Shown: one piece after another, positions 5,912-13,703 of the stretch | How positions within the stretch are numbered: position 1 is the stretch's first letter | Layout of the letters: the number at the start of each line of letters is the position of its first letter | Assembly: GCA_947632415.1 (NCBI GenBank) | Contig: CANRPB010000024.1 | Coordinates: 1-14,896 of the forward strand | Length of the DNA stretch: 14,896 nt | Direction of reading: 5' to 3' | Source: an uncultured Bacilli bacterium | Lineage (GTDB): Bacteria > Bacillota_I > Bacilli_A > RF39 > UBA660 | Notes under the pieces: generated by a model | What the model was told of the DNA's origin: nothing | The model's database searches: none | What the model saw: only the letters and a program-made list of their open reading frames with translations | Made by a program: the position numbers and the translations under genes

Positions 5912-6757
5912 ATGGTATTCGCACGAAAATATTTGAAGAAAATTTTAAAAATTATTGAAAAACCGGAAATGAAGATACTTCCTGGTCATTTGGCTTTTTT
6001 TCTGGTTTTGTCTATTATTCCTATTATTACTTTAGTTGGTTATGTTACTAGTTTGTTTCATGTTTCAATTGATAGTGTTGTTAATTTGGTGAAGGATGTT
6101 ATTCCTTATTCTGTTTTTCAAGTTTTAGTTCCTTTTATTAATGGTAATGGGATGGATTTTAATATTGGTTTTTCTATGATTACTGGTTATATTGTTGCTT
6201 CTAATGGTGCGCATTCAATTATTGTTAGTTGTAATACTTTGTATGGTATTGAACATGCTAATTACTTGAGTAGAAGAATAAAGGCTTTGTTTTTGACAAT
6301 ACTATTAGTGGCGCTTTTTGTTTTTACTTTGTTTGGTCTTGCTTTTGGAAATAGTATTTTGAAGTTTATTTTGTCTTTTCCGATTTTTGATTTGTTTGGT
6401 GATAAAATATATTATTTGTTTTTATTGTTTAAGTGGCCAATTGCGATTGTTTTTATGTTTGTAATGCTTAAACTTATTTATACGATTGCGCCTGATTCTG
6501 ATATTCCAAGTAGGTTTACAACGCGTGGTGCTTTGTTTACTACTTTTTCTTGGATTGTGATTACTTTTATCTATTCTTATTATGTTATGAATTTTTCTAA
6601 TTATGATATTTTTTATGGTAGTTTATCTAATATTATTGTTATGATGATGTGGATCTATATTTTGGCTTATGCTTTTGTTATTGGTATTGCTATAAATGTT
6701 AATGATTATAAGGTTGAATTAAGGAATAATAATAGAAATAAAGAAAATAATATATAA
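5912..6757 (+). CDS. YihY/BrkB family (formerly 'RNase BN') integral membrane protein
   Basis: The protein has 281 residues from ATG 5912, preceded by AGGGGGTGAT (5899-5908); an upstream in-frame TTG at 5876 lacks such a site. The family hallmarks are present: a short basic N-terminus, then GHLAFFLVLSIIPIITL (about 28-44), several further membrane segments (about six in total), and a C-terminal YGSLSNIIVMMMWIYILAYAFVIGIAIN-type helix pair. The C-terminus is short and charged. The family's biochemical role is not settled; the old ribonuclease BN name was given in error. The family is usually 270-300 residues, so this looks complete. Its codons are T-ending like the chromosomal background, in contrast to the pilin just upstream. 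It is probably monocistronic, with a terminator at 6819-6848. Confidence 0.88.
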   Translation: MVFARKYLKKILKIIEKPEMKILPGHLAFFLVLSIIPIITLVGYVTSLFHVSIDSVVNLVKDVIPYSVFQVLVPFINGNGMDFNIGFSMITGYIVASNGAHSIIVSCNTLYGIEHANYLSRRIKALFLTILLVALFVFTLFGLAFGNSILKFILSFPIFDLFGDKIYYLFLLFKWPIAIVFMFVMLKLIYTIAPDSDIPSRFTTRGALFTTFSWIVITFIYSYYVMNFSNYDIFYGSLSNIIVMMMWIYILAYAFVIGIAINVNDYKVELRNNNRNKENNI

Positions 6758-6759
6758 TG

Positions 6760-6818
6760 AATACATATTTATTACCGGTATGTATTTATGGCAAACTATG
6801 TATGGTAATATCCTCCAT
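6760..6818 (+). other. Stem-loop segment between yihY-like gene and its terminator
   Basis: AATACATA (6760-6767) pairs with TATGTATT (6779-6786) around an 11-base loop. Alternatively TTTATGG (6785-6791) pairs with CCATAAA (6815-6821), which overlaps the left arm of the terminator, and ATTACC (6771-6776) can pair with GGTAAT (6804-6809). It may be only a 3' UTR; mutually exclusive pairings leave an attenuator or small RNA possible. Confidence 0.25.
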
Positions 6819-6848
6819 AAACGACTTCGTGTCGTTTTTTTTTTTTTT
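6819..6848 (+). terminator. Rho-independent terminator
   Basis: AAACGAC (6819-6825) pairs with GTCGTTT (6831-6837) around loop TTCGT, running into a T tract to 6848. It separates the YihY-family gene from recA. The following 6849-6960 is T-rich; apart from a 13-base inverted repeat (6858-6870 with 6961-6973) I see nothing in it. Confidence 0.85.
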
Positions 6849-6967
6849 AATAATTTTTGTTTGTTAATTTGTTTCTTTTTTTAATTTTTGGGTTATTTTT
6901 TTTACAGTTTTTGATAATTTGTTTAGCAGATTTTTAATATTTGCATGTTTTTTTTTACAGAAATTAA

Positions 6968-6981
6968 CAAACACTTGTTCG
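6968..6981 (-). promoter_or_regulatory. LexA (DinR) operator of recA
   Basis: Read on the minus strand this is CGAACAAGTGTTTG, close to the Bacillus SOS consensus CGAACRNRYGTTYC, differing only at the last base. It ends 9 bases before the -35 box of recA, consistent with SOS control. Confidence 0.8.
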
Positions 6982-6990
6982 TAAAAAGTA

Positions 6991-7019
6991 TTGACATTGT
7001 TTTTTTTTTATTGTAAAAT
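6991..7019 (+). promoter_or_regulatory. SigA-type promoter of recA
   Basis: Perfect TTGACA (6991-6996), a 17-base T-rich spacer and TAAAAT (7014-7019). The ribosome site AGGAGG (7036-7041) precedes ATG 7049. Confidence 0.9.
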
Positions 7020-7048
7020 GTGTTTGTACTTAGTTAGGAGGAATTTTA

Positions 7049-8104
7049 ATGGTTAAAACTTCAAGTGATAAGACGTTGGATCAGGTATTAATGGATATTG
7101 AGAAACAGTTTGGAAAGGGTGCGGTTATGAGGCTTGGTAGTCATGAACATCGTGAGATTGATGTTGTACCAAGTGGTTCTATTTCTTTGGATGTAGCGCT
7201 TGGTATAGGTGGTTATCCTAAGGGAAGAATTGTTGAAATATATGGTCCTGAGTCTAGTGGTAAAACGACTTTTGCTTTGCATGCGATTGCTGAAATACAG
7301 AAGCAGGGTGGAAGGGCAGCTTTTATTGATGCTGAGCATTCTTTGGATCCACAGTATGCGGCACGTCTTGGTGTTAATATTGATGAGTTGTTGTTATCTC
7401 AACCTGATAATGGTGAACAGGCTTTGGAGATTTGTGAGGCTTTAGTTAGAAGTGGTGCGATTGGAATTGTTGTAATTGATTCTGTTGCTGCTTTAGTTCC
7501 ACAGGCTGAAATTGAGGGTGAGATGGGAGATTCTCATGTTGGTTTACAGGCTAGACTTATGAGTCAGGCTTTGCGAAAGTTGTCTGGTATTATTAATAAG
7601 ACTAATACTGTTGCTATATTTATTAATCAGTTAAGGGAGAAAGTTGGTGTTATGTTTGGTAATCCTGAGGTTACTCCTGGTGGAAGGGCTTTGAAGTTTT
7701 ATTCTTCAATTAGATTGGAGATTAGAAGATCTGAACAGATTAAATTAGGAACGGATATTATTGGTAATAAGACAAATATTAAGGTTGTTAAGAATAAGAT
7801 GGCTCCACCTTTTAAGTCTTGTACTGTTGATATTATGTATGGTGAGGGTATTTCTGCTAATGGTGAGTTAGTTGATTTGGCTGCTGATGCTGGTATTATT
7901 GATAAGAGTGGTGCTTGGTATTCTTATAATGGTAATAAGATTGGTCAGGGTCGTGAGAATGTAAAGGATTTGTTTAAAAAAGATGAAAAGTTAAGAATGG
8001 AAGTTTCTAAAAAGGTTAGAGATTATTATTTTCCTAGTAATTCTGATGATAAGGCAACTAATAAAGATTTAGTTGTTGATGATGTCACAGGTGAAATAAA
8101 GTAG
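7049..8104 (+). CDS. recA: Recombinase RecA
   Basis: The protein has 351 residues, the usual RecA length. It forms ATP-dependent filaments on single-stranded DNA, drives strand exchange, and triggers LexA self-cleavage. Visible landmarks: KQFGKGAVMRLG near residue 20, Walker A GPESSGKTT (66-74), IDAEHSLDP, Walker-B-type GIVVIDSVAALVPQ, the LMSQALRKL segment, INQLREKVGVMFGNPE (L2 loop start), TPGGRALKFYSS, and the MYGEGIS region. The C-terminal tail is acidic and ends DDVTGEIK. The start is fixed by AGGAGG at 7036-7041. A LexA operator and strong promoter precede it, and the pseudouridine synthase follows after 3 bases, so the two may share a transcript. Confidence 0.98.
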   Translation: MVKTSSDKTLDQVLMDIEKQFGKGAVMRLGSHEHREIDVVPSGSISLDVALGIGGYPKGRIVEIYGPESSGKTTFALHAIAEIQKQGGRAAFIDAEHSLDPQYAARLGVNIDELLLSQPDNGEQALEICEALVRSGAIGIVVIDSVAALVPQAEIEGEMGDSHVGLQARLMSQALRKLSGIINKTNTVAIFINQLREKVGVMFGNPEVTPGGRALKFYSSIRLEIRRSEQIKLGTDIIGNKTNIKVVKNKMAPPFKSCTVDIMYGEGISANGELVDLAADAGIIDKSGAWYSYNGNKIGQGRENVKDLFKKDEKLRMEVSKKVRDYYFPSNSDDKATNKDLVVDDVTGEIK

Positions 8105-8107
8105 ATT

Positions 8108-8821
8108 ATGGAAAGATTACAGAAGGTTATTGCTAATAGTGGTTATTGTTCTAGGAGAAAGGCTGAGGAGTTAATTGTTAATTCTAAGGTTAAGGTGAAT
8201 GGTCAGGTTGTTTCTGTTTTAGGTTTTAAAGTGAGTAGTAGTGATGAGATTATGATTGATAATAAGATTTTGTCTCGTGAGGATAAAGAGTATATTTTAC
8301 TTAATAAGCCTAGAGGTGTTGTTACTACGACTAAGGATGATAAGAATCGTAAAACTGTTTTAGATTTAATTGATACTGATAGGCGATTGTATCCTGTTGG
8401 AAGGCTTGATTATGATACTACTGGTGCTTTGCTTTTGACTAATGATGGTGATCTTACTAATTTGCTTATTCATCCTCGTTGTAATGTTGATAAGGTTTAT
8501 GTTGCTAAGGTGAATGGTTTTTTCAATAAGGATAGTCTTTTAAAGGTTGAGAAGGGTGTAATTATTGATGGTGTTAGAACTTCTAGGTCTAAGGTACGTT
8601 TGAAAAAGTATGATAAGAAAACTGATACTTCTATTGTGGAGATTATTATTCATGAGGGAAGGAATCATCAGGTTAAGAAGATGTTTGAAGCGGTTGGATA
8701 TAAGGTTATTAAACTTAAGCGTGAAAAATTTGCTTTTTTGAGTGTTGATAATTTGAAGAGTGGAGAGTATCGATATTTAACTGTTAAAGAAGTTAAGCAG
8801 TTGTATAGTTTAGTAAAATAA
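8108..8821 (+). CDS. rluB: RsuA/RluB-family rRNA pseudouridine synthase
   Basis: The protein has 237 residues. It isomerises a uridine in rRNA to pseudouridine; Bacillota members of this size are mostly RluB-like, acting on 23S rRNA, but the exact target cannot be read from sequence. An N-terminal S4 RNA-binding domain begins at once (MERLQKVIANSGYCSRRKAEEL, about 1-60), followed by the catalytic domain with LLNKPRGVVTT, the GRLDYDTTGALLLTNDG motif carrying catalytic Asp101, and HEGRNHQVKKMFEAVGY. The ATG lies 3 bases after the recA stop; AGGTGA inside the end of recA is about 12 bases upstream, so translation may depend on coupling. A strong terminator overlaps its stop codon. Confidence 0.92.
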   Translation: MERLQKVIANSGYCSRRKAEELIVNSKVKVNGQVVSVLGFKVSSSDEIMIDNKILSREDKEYILLNKPRGVVTTTKDDKNRKTVLDLIDTDRRLYPVGRLDYDTTGALLLTNDGDLTNLLIHPRCNVDKVYVAKVNGFFNKDSLLKVEKGVIIDGVRTSRSKVRLKKYDKKTDTSIVEIIIHEGRNHQVKKMFEAVGYKVIKLKREKFAFLSVDNLKSGEYRYLTVKEVKQLYSLVK

Positions 8822-8859
8822 TAAGAGATTGACGTGTAATCAATCTCTTATTTCCTATT
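8820..8859. terminator. Bidirectional terminator between rluB and the ferredoxin gene
   Basis: AATAAGAGATTGA (8820-8832) pairs perfectly with TCAATCTCTTATT (8840-8852) around a 7-base loop; T-rich sequence follows on both strands. It sits between convergent genes. Confidence 0.85.
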
Positions 8860-8862
8860 TTT

Positions 8863-9048
8863 TTAGTCTATTTCAATAGCGCTGGTTGGGCATCCTTCTT
8901 GAGCTTCTTTTATGTCTTCGGTGATTTCTTCTACTTCTTTTTCTTTTGGTTGTGCGTATCCTTCGTCACCAAATTCAAAAAAGTCTGGTGCGATGGCTGT
9001 GCATGCTCCACATCCTATACAGTTTTCATTTACTTTTATTTTTTTCAT
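8863..9048 (-). CDS. Single [4Fe-4S] ferredoxin
   Basis: The protein has 61 residues. C10, C13 and C16 (CIGCGAC) and C53 (GCPTSAI) are the four ligands of one [4Fe-4S] cluster, as in the short ferredoxins of Bacillota and Thermotoga. The middle is strongly acidic (KEKEVEEITEDIKEAQEG), typical of a soluble electron carrier. A GGAGG site stands 7 bases before the ATG, and its own promoter lies at 9067-9095, so it is a single-gene unit convergent with rluB. The redox partner is not indicated by the neighbours. Confidence 0.95.
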   Translation of the reverse strand: MKKIKVNENCIGCGACTAIAPDFFEFGDEGYAQPKEKEVEEITEDIKEAQEGCPTSAIEID

Positions 9049-9066
9049 AATTAAACCTCCGTTTAC

Positions 9067-9095
9067 ATTATAAATAATTTTATTTTATTTTGCAA
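9067..9095 (-). promoter_or_regulatory. SigA-type promoter of the ferredoxin gene
   Basis: On the minus strand: TTGCAA (9095-9090), a 17-base spacer and perfect TATAAT (9072-9067). The ferredoxin ATG is at 9048. Confidence 0.8.
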
Positions 9096-9146
9096 TAATC
9101 ATTTAAAAATTAGTTGTTTTATGGTATTATTATGGTAGGTGATTTT

Positions 9147-9908
9147 ATGTCTAGTAGGATGGAGAGATATCATAGTAATGATTCTGATGTTAAAAGGCGT
9201 AGTGTAAAAAATGAGAATCTTTATAGGGATATGTATGAAAATGTTGAGTATTCTAATATTGAAGGCGTTGCTACTATGGATAAGACGAATGAGATTAATT
9301 TGGCGCAAATCCGTGAGTTATTGAAGGAAAGGGAAGAGGCTAAGAAGAGGAATGTTCCTGTTAAGAAGGTTACTCCTAAGGTTTATAGTAAACCAGTTGA
9401 GGAGGAGAGAAGTTATGATATTAGGGATGTTCTTGTTAAGGCTAAGGATGAGCATGTTGATGATGAAAAGAGTAGGAGTTTGCGTAATACACAGTATAAT
9501 ATTTTAAAGAATATTAATATTAAGGATAAGATGAGTAAAGAGGATGAGTTGGAACTTGAAAAGACTTTGGTTAATACTAGTGTTTTGAAGGATCTTGATG
9601 ATAATGAGTTATCGCTTGATATGCTTGATTTGAAGTCTAATGGTAATACGCTTGTTGATAAGAGTAATATAAATGGTTTGTTGAAGGAGGTTCAGGAGGC
9701 TAAGAGTAAGTATGAGCCTAATTCTGATGATGATTTGGATAGGTCTTTTTATACTTCTAGTTTAAATTTTAAGGACGATGATTTTGAACAGTTAAAGGAT
9801 TTGCAGGATTCTATTGATAGTAATAATAGAATGATTAAGGTTCTATTTTGTTTGTTGTTTGTTATTGTTGTTGGTGTGATTGGTTTTATTATTTTTAAGT
9901 TAATATAA
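9147..9908 (+). CDS. Tail-anchored, charged coiled-coil-like protein of unknown function
   Basis: The protein has 253 residues from ATG 9147, preceded by GGTAGGTGAT; in-frame upstream starts lack a site. It is highly charged and soluble over about 225 residues, with helix-prone segments such as NLAQIRELLKEREEAKKR (about 53-70) and LLKEVQEAKSKYEP, and many Asp/Lys/Asn. A single hydrophobic helix at the very C-terminus (about 229-252, VLFCLLFVIVVGVIGFIIF) would anchor it with the bulk in the cytoplasm. No catalytic motif is visible and I do not recognise the family. A structural or cell-envelope/division-associated role would fit the architecture but is not shown. Codons match neighbouring chromosomal genes, so it appears native. 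Confidence 0.8.
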   Translation: MSSRMERYHSNDSDVKRRSVKNENLYRDMYENVEYSNIEGVATMDKTNEINLAQIRELLKEREEAKKRNVPVKKVTPKVYSKPVEEERSYDIRDVLVKAKDEHVDDEKSRSLRNTQYNILKNINIKDKMSKEDELELEKTLVNTSVLKDLDDNELSLDMLDLKSNGNTLVDKSNINGLLKEVQEAKSKYEPNSDDDLDRSFYTSSLNFKDDDFEQLKDLQDSIDSNNRMIKVLFCLLFVIVVGVIGFIIFKLI

Positions 9909-9933
9909 AAAAGAACATTATTTTGTTCTTTTT
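9908..9933. terminator. Bidirectional terminator between convergent genes
   Basis: AAAAAGAACA (9908-9917) pairs with TGTTCTTTTT (9924-9933) around a 6-base loop. It begins at the last base of the upstream stop codon and contains the gerAB stop codon (9918-9920, minus) in its loop, serving both directions. Confidence 0.8.
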
Positions 9934-11006
9934 AATTTTAGCGAGAGTAGGAGTGGTAATATGAATAGTGTTATTCCTATTATTATTGATAGTTTGTTAT
10001 CGATAAAGATATTGGCAACAACACTGTTTTTGAATAGGAAGTTTGCTGATATGATGATTAAAATGGTGATGGCGGATATGATTATTTTGTTGGTTTGTTG
10101 GTTTTTTATTTTGAAGGTGTGTTTGATGTATTCTGTTACGTAGTAGATGCCCATTACTACTATGATTAGGATATAGAATATCCATCTTAGTGATACGGTG
10201 CTTTCGGTTCTTTGTATGAATCCTACTAGTGATATTTTTTTTAATAGGTCATATTCTGGGAATTGGTATAGTGTTGCAATGTTGACGCCTAGTATGGTTA
10301 AAATTAAAAAGAAGACTGTAAACATGACCATGCTTGCAAATATGTAGGTGATGATAATTCGTTTGTTGAATTTTTCTTTGTCGGTAATGTTATTGAGAGG
10401 GATTGATGTTATTAGAATTAATGGAACTATATTGTAACAGATGTATACTAGGGCATGTTTGAATGGTCCTTTTATTCCATTTTCTAGTATTGGTAGTATG
10501 TTTTGTAGTTCAATTTGTGAGAATAGGCCTAGTATTGTTAGTGTTAGTAGGGTTAGGCTTATGATTAATAGGACAAATGTTGTTCTTCCAATGACGGTTA
10601 GTCCTTTTGTGAGTAGGTATATTATTGGTGGTATGAATACGATTGATATGATCATTGATGGTGTTCTTGATAGATATTGTGAAGATATAAAGTCGGTCAT
10701 GTTGTAGAAGAATACTGATATTATGTATAGAATGGTTCCACTAATAATGAGGTTGATTATGTTGGCTATTTTTTTTGGTAATATGGTTTCTATTTTTTGA
10801 AAGAAGGTTAGGTCTGGTCGATAGTTCATTATTTTTATGTATATAAGTAGTGGTATAAATCCTAATATGAAGCCGATTATTAGACTTATTAAACTATCTT
10901 GTCTGGTATATTGAAGTAGGTTGTATGTTATGATTCCAAGGTTATTTGATAGTAGAATAAAGTAGGCGATGGAACATATTTGGATTGTTGATATTTTTTC
11001 TTTCAT
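9918..11006 (-). CDS. gerAB: Spore germinant receptor subunit B (GerAB/GerKB family)
   Basis: The protein has 362 residues, the usual length for this APC-superfamily subunit with about ten membrane helices. In spore formers it forms the germinant-binding core of the receptor in the inner spore membrane. Visible family features: an N-terminal ISTIQICSIAYFILLSNNLG helix, the TPSMIISIVF...IYLLTKGLTVIGRT region, and FPEYDLLKKISLVGFIQRTES before the last helices. Its ATG overlaps the gerAC stop (ATGA, 11003-11006), and AAGGAG stands before it inside gerAC, so translation is coupled. It is last in the A-C-B operon and its stop lies inside the shared terminator. The amino acid or sugar recognised cannot be read from sequence. 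Confidence 0.9.
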   Translation of the reverse strand: MKEKISTIQICSIAYFILLSNNLGIITYNLLQYTRQDSLISLIIGFILGFIPLLIYIKIMNYRPDLTFFQKIETILPKKIANIINLIISGTILYIISVFFYNMTDFISSQYLSRTPSMIISIVFIPPIIYLLTKGLTVIGRTTFVLLIISLTLLTLTILGLFSQIELQNILPILENGIKGPFKHALVYICYNIVPLILITSIPLNNITDKEKFNKRIIITYIFASMVMFTVFFLILTILGVNIATLYQFPEYDLLKKISLVGFIQRTESTVSLRWIFYILIIVVMGIYYVTEYIKHTFKIKNQQTNKIIISAITILIIISANFLFKNSVVANIFIDNKLSIIIGITLFILPLLLSLKLKRTK

Positions 11007-12172
11007 TTTTCTTCTCCTTGTACGGTTGTTACTAGTGCTCCTTTGGTTTTTATTGTTATGTCTATATCACTGTTGATTTTTAGTTCTTTAAAAATGGTGT
11101 CCCAGTTATCTTTTATTTCTTTCCATTTTTTAGGGTTTTTCTTGTGGATTTGCATTCCATATCCTAGTACATCACTGTTATATTTTTGTTGTACGAGGTT
11201 GGTTGCTTTGTTGATTGTTTCTTTTAGTTTGTTGTCAATATCTATTTCGATGTTTTCGATGACTTTTGGATCTTTTAAGTTGATGTCACAGTTAACTTCT
11301 AGTAGGGTTGCTTCTCCTGTTATGTTTACGTCTACTTTTCTTTGGTCAACATCTATTTTGGTTTTGGTTTTGATATTTTTGATGTAACTCATTATGTATT
11401 CTTTTTCACAGCTTGTTTTAACATAGTAGTTTTCAACGTTATTGGTTAATAGGTTTATTCCTCTTCCTTCGTCTTGGTCACTCCATCCTATGAATGTATC
11501 TCCTTTAAATATGCCGATTGTGTCAATTTTGATTGTGGCTGATGGTATGGTTGATGATAGTGATTTTTCGTCTGTTCCTTTGTCTTCGTTTCCTAGAATT
11601 GTGACTCCGTTTAATATTGGATTTTTTCCGTCTTCTAGGAGGTTAAATAGGAAGTCGTTGTATGTAATTTTATATATTAGTGATGTTTTTGAACTTGATG
11701 TTTCGATGTCTGATGCTAGTGTTTGTGATGGGAATGATTCTAGTGGTGAGATTATTTGTAGTATTTCTTTGGCTTTGGCGTTTTTACTTAGTAGTACGTA
11801 GAAAAAGTCTCTTGATTCAGTGTCTCGTGCTAGAAGGTCAAGAATGGGGTTGACGCCGTCTTTGGCTACTTCTTCGGATATGACGGTGACAACTAGGTGT
11901 CCGTTGTATGGTTCAAATGGCATTTTTAGGGTTAGGTCGTTGATGGCTTCTTGCATTGTTTCGCCGATTCCGGTGTAGGTTGTGGTTCCTGCTTCTCCTT
12001 CTTTGGCACTGACTTCGGTTTTTTTTGCGTTGGATATTAGGTATGTGACTTCGTATTTGTCTTCGTATTTATCGATGGCGATGCCTGTACATATAGCAAG
12101 GTTATTTAGTTCGTAGTAGTTCCAGCATCCTGTTAATAGAAGTGTGGATATTATAAGTATTATTTTTTTCAT
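11003..12172 (-). CDS. gerAC: Spore germinant receptor lipoprotein subunit C (Ger(x)C family)
   Basis: The protein has 389 residues. The N-terminus is a lipoprotein signal with lipobox LLTGC (Cys16), followed by WNYYELNNLAICTGIAID, the classic Ger(x)C opening (GCW..EL). The rest has the expected domains, with TYTGIGETMQEAINDLTLKMP, a GHLVV..ISEEVAKDGV-type segment, and a C-terminal domain including SDVLGYGMQIHKKNPKKW. The lipid-anchored C subunit sits on the outer face of the inner spore membrane and is required for receptor function. It overlaps gerAA and gerAB by 4 bases each (ATGA). A GGTGA ribosome site stands before the ATG. Confidence 0.93.
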   Translation of the reverse strand: MKKIILIISTLLLTGCWNYYELNNLAICTGIAIDKYEDKYEVTYLISNAKKTEVSAKEGEAGTTTYTGIGETMQEAINDLTLKMPFEPYNGHLVVTVISEEVAKDGVNPILDLLARDTESRDFFYVLLSKNAKAKEILQIISPLESFPSQTLASDIETSSSKTSLIYKITYNDFLFNLLEDGKNPILNGVTILGNEDKGTDEKSLSSTIPSATIKIDTIGIFKGDTFIGWSDQDEGRGINLLTNNVENYYVKTSCEKEYIMSYIKNIKTKTKIDVDQRKVDVNITGEATLLEVNCDINLKDPKVIENIEIDIDNKLKETINKATNLVQQKYNSDVLGYGMQIHKKNPKKWKEIKDNWDTIFKELKINSDIDITIKTKGALVTTVQGEEK

Positions 12173-13632
12173 TTTTGTTCACCAACCTTTATATTGTCTT
12201 TTGTGTTTAGGTAGAATGGTCTTTTTTTGATGTTGGTCTTGGCAAATTTTAGTATTCCGTCTTTTTGGGCATCCATATTGAATGGTGAAATGGTGGCTAG
12301 GTATGGTGTTCCTAGGCAATCGAGGCTTGCAAGTTTAGCTATGAACATGATTGCGGCAATTACTAGTCCTATTAATCCTAGAATGGAAGCGGCTATGATG
12401 AAGATAAAGCGCCATATTCTGATTGCGTTTATGACGTCTATGTCAGTAAATAGTAGTCCGCTTACGGATGTTAGGGCTACGACGATGACGACGATTGGTG
12501 AGACGATTCCTGCTGATACTGCGGCTTCTCCTAGAACTAGGGCACCGACTATACTTACGGCTGCTCCCATTTGGTTGGGTAGTCTGATGTCGCTTTCTCT
12601 TAGTATTTCAAATGTTATTAGCATGGTAACTATTTCGACTGCTGTTGGGAATGGGACGCCTTGTCTTTGGACAGCGATTGATGTTAGTAGGTTGTCTGGT
12701 ATAACTTGGAAGTTGTAGGTGGTTACGGCTATGTAAATGGCTGGTGTGAGTAGTGTTAATAGGAAGCCGATGAATTTTAGTATTCTTGTTATGGTTATGT
12801 TGCATGGTTCTTGGTAATTGTCTTCTGAGACATGGAATATGTCGATTAGTAGTGCTGGTATTATTAGGGCGTATGGTGAGTTTTCAACGATTATGACTAT
12901 TTTGCCGTTTAGTAGTGATTGTATGCATAAGTCTGGTCTTTCGGTGCTTATCATTTTGGGGAAGACGCATTTTTCTTTTCCAGAGAGATAGTCTCTTAGT
13001 GGTCCACTGTCGATTAGGCCGTCGATGTCTAGTTTGTTTAGTTTGTCTTTTATTTTTTTTATTTTGTCTTCCTTGACGACGTCTTTTAAGTAGCTAATTG
13101 CGACTTTGGTTTTGGTTCTTCTTCCTATTTTTATTTCTTCAAAGAGAAGGTTTTTGTCTTTGATTCTTTTTCTTATTAAGCCGATGTTGGTCATGTAGTT
13201 TTCGGTAAAACTGTCTTTTGGTCCTCTGATGATGGCTTCGCTTGATGATTCTTGGATGCTTCTATCTAGTTGCGCTTTAGTTTCGACGACTATTATTTTA
13301 TCGCATCCTTCTATTAGTATGGCTGTGAATCCTGATGATAGATAGAAGAATATTTCGTTATAGTTTTCAATTATTTTTAGTTTACTGTTGAAAATGGTAT
13401 TTTGTAGTTCTTTGAAGATGTTGTTGAATAGGTTTGTTTTTTCGAGGTCTTTGCTTAGACTTTTTACTAGAAAATCGCTTATTTTGTCATCACTGCTCAC
13501 GCTTTCTAGAAAGATGTATCCTATTTTTTTGTTTTTTATTTTTATTATTCTTGTGCTGATGTCACAACTGTTGTTGTTATCGTTTTTTATGTTTTGAATT
13601 AATTTTTCAATGTTTTTTTCTATTTCTTTCAT
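12169..13632 (-). CDS. gerAA: Spore germinant receptor subunit A (GerAA/GerKA family)
   Basis: The protein has 487 residues, full family length. The N-terminal cytoplasmic part carries RGPKDSF (136-142) followed by ENYMTNIGLIRKRIK, and KMISTERPD (226-234) with LLNGKIVIIVENSPYALIIP. The C-terminal half has about five membrane helices including ILRESDIRLPNQMG (343-356) and AAVSIVGALVLGEAAVSAG. All match GerA family signatures. A subunits oligomerise and are thought to carry the ion release that starts germination. It is the first gene of the operon, with AAGGTGATGAT directly before ATG. The order A-C-B is that of Bacillus gerK rather than gerA. I could not find a convincing SigG promoter in the 70-base divergent spacer. 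Coding strand use is A/C-rich because it is transcribed against the local strand skew. Confidence 0.95.
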   Translation of the reverse strand: MKEIEKNIEKLIQNIKNDNNNSCDISTRIIKIKNKKIGYIFLESVSSDDKISDFLVKSLSKDLEKTNLFNNIFKELQNTIFNSKLKIIENYNEIFFYLSSGFTAILIEGCDKIIVVETKAQLDRSIQESSSEAIIRGPKDSFTENYMTNIGLIRKRIKDKNLLFEEIKIGRRTKTKVAISYLKDVVKEDKIKKIKDKLNKLDIDGLIDSGPLRDYLSGKEKCVFPKMISTERPDLCIQSLLNGKIVIIVENSPYALIIPALLIDIFHVSEDNYQEPCNITITRILKFIGFLLTLLTPAIYIAVTTYNFQVIPDNLLTSIAVQRQGVPFPTAVEIVTMLITFEILRESDIRLPNQMGAAVSIVGALVLGEAAVSAGIVSPIVVIVVALTSVSGLLFTDIDVINAIRIWRFIFIIAASILGLIGLVIAAIMFIAKLASLDCLGTPYLATISPFNMDAQKDGILKFAKTNIKKRPFYLNTKDNIKVGEQK

Positions 13633-13658
13633 ATCATCACCTTAAACTATGGTTATTA

Positions 13659-13687
13659 TTTACAAATTTAGTAAAATTATGTATTAT
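13659..13687 (+). promoter_or_regulatory. Candidate promoter of the rRNA methyltransferase gene
   Basis: TTTACA (13659-13664), a 17-base spacer and TATTAT (13682-13687). The start would fall near 13694, at the GGGTG ribosome site, again giving a very short leader before ATG 13704. Confidence 0.55.
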
Positions 13688-13703
13688 TATTTTGGGTGTT
13701 GTT

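Noticed and set aside
13388..13597. Plus-strand open frames inside the ger genes (also near 10441-10707, 11043-11387, 11442-11801, 12227-12718)
   Set aside because: They are antisense shadows of gerAB, gerAC and gerAA, without ribosome sites or recognisable motifs.
13633..13703. SigG-type promoter for the ger operon
   Set aside because: A CATAGTTTA-like -10 can be seen on the minus strand, but no matching -35 at the right distance; not enough to call.
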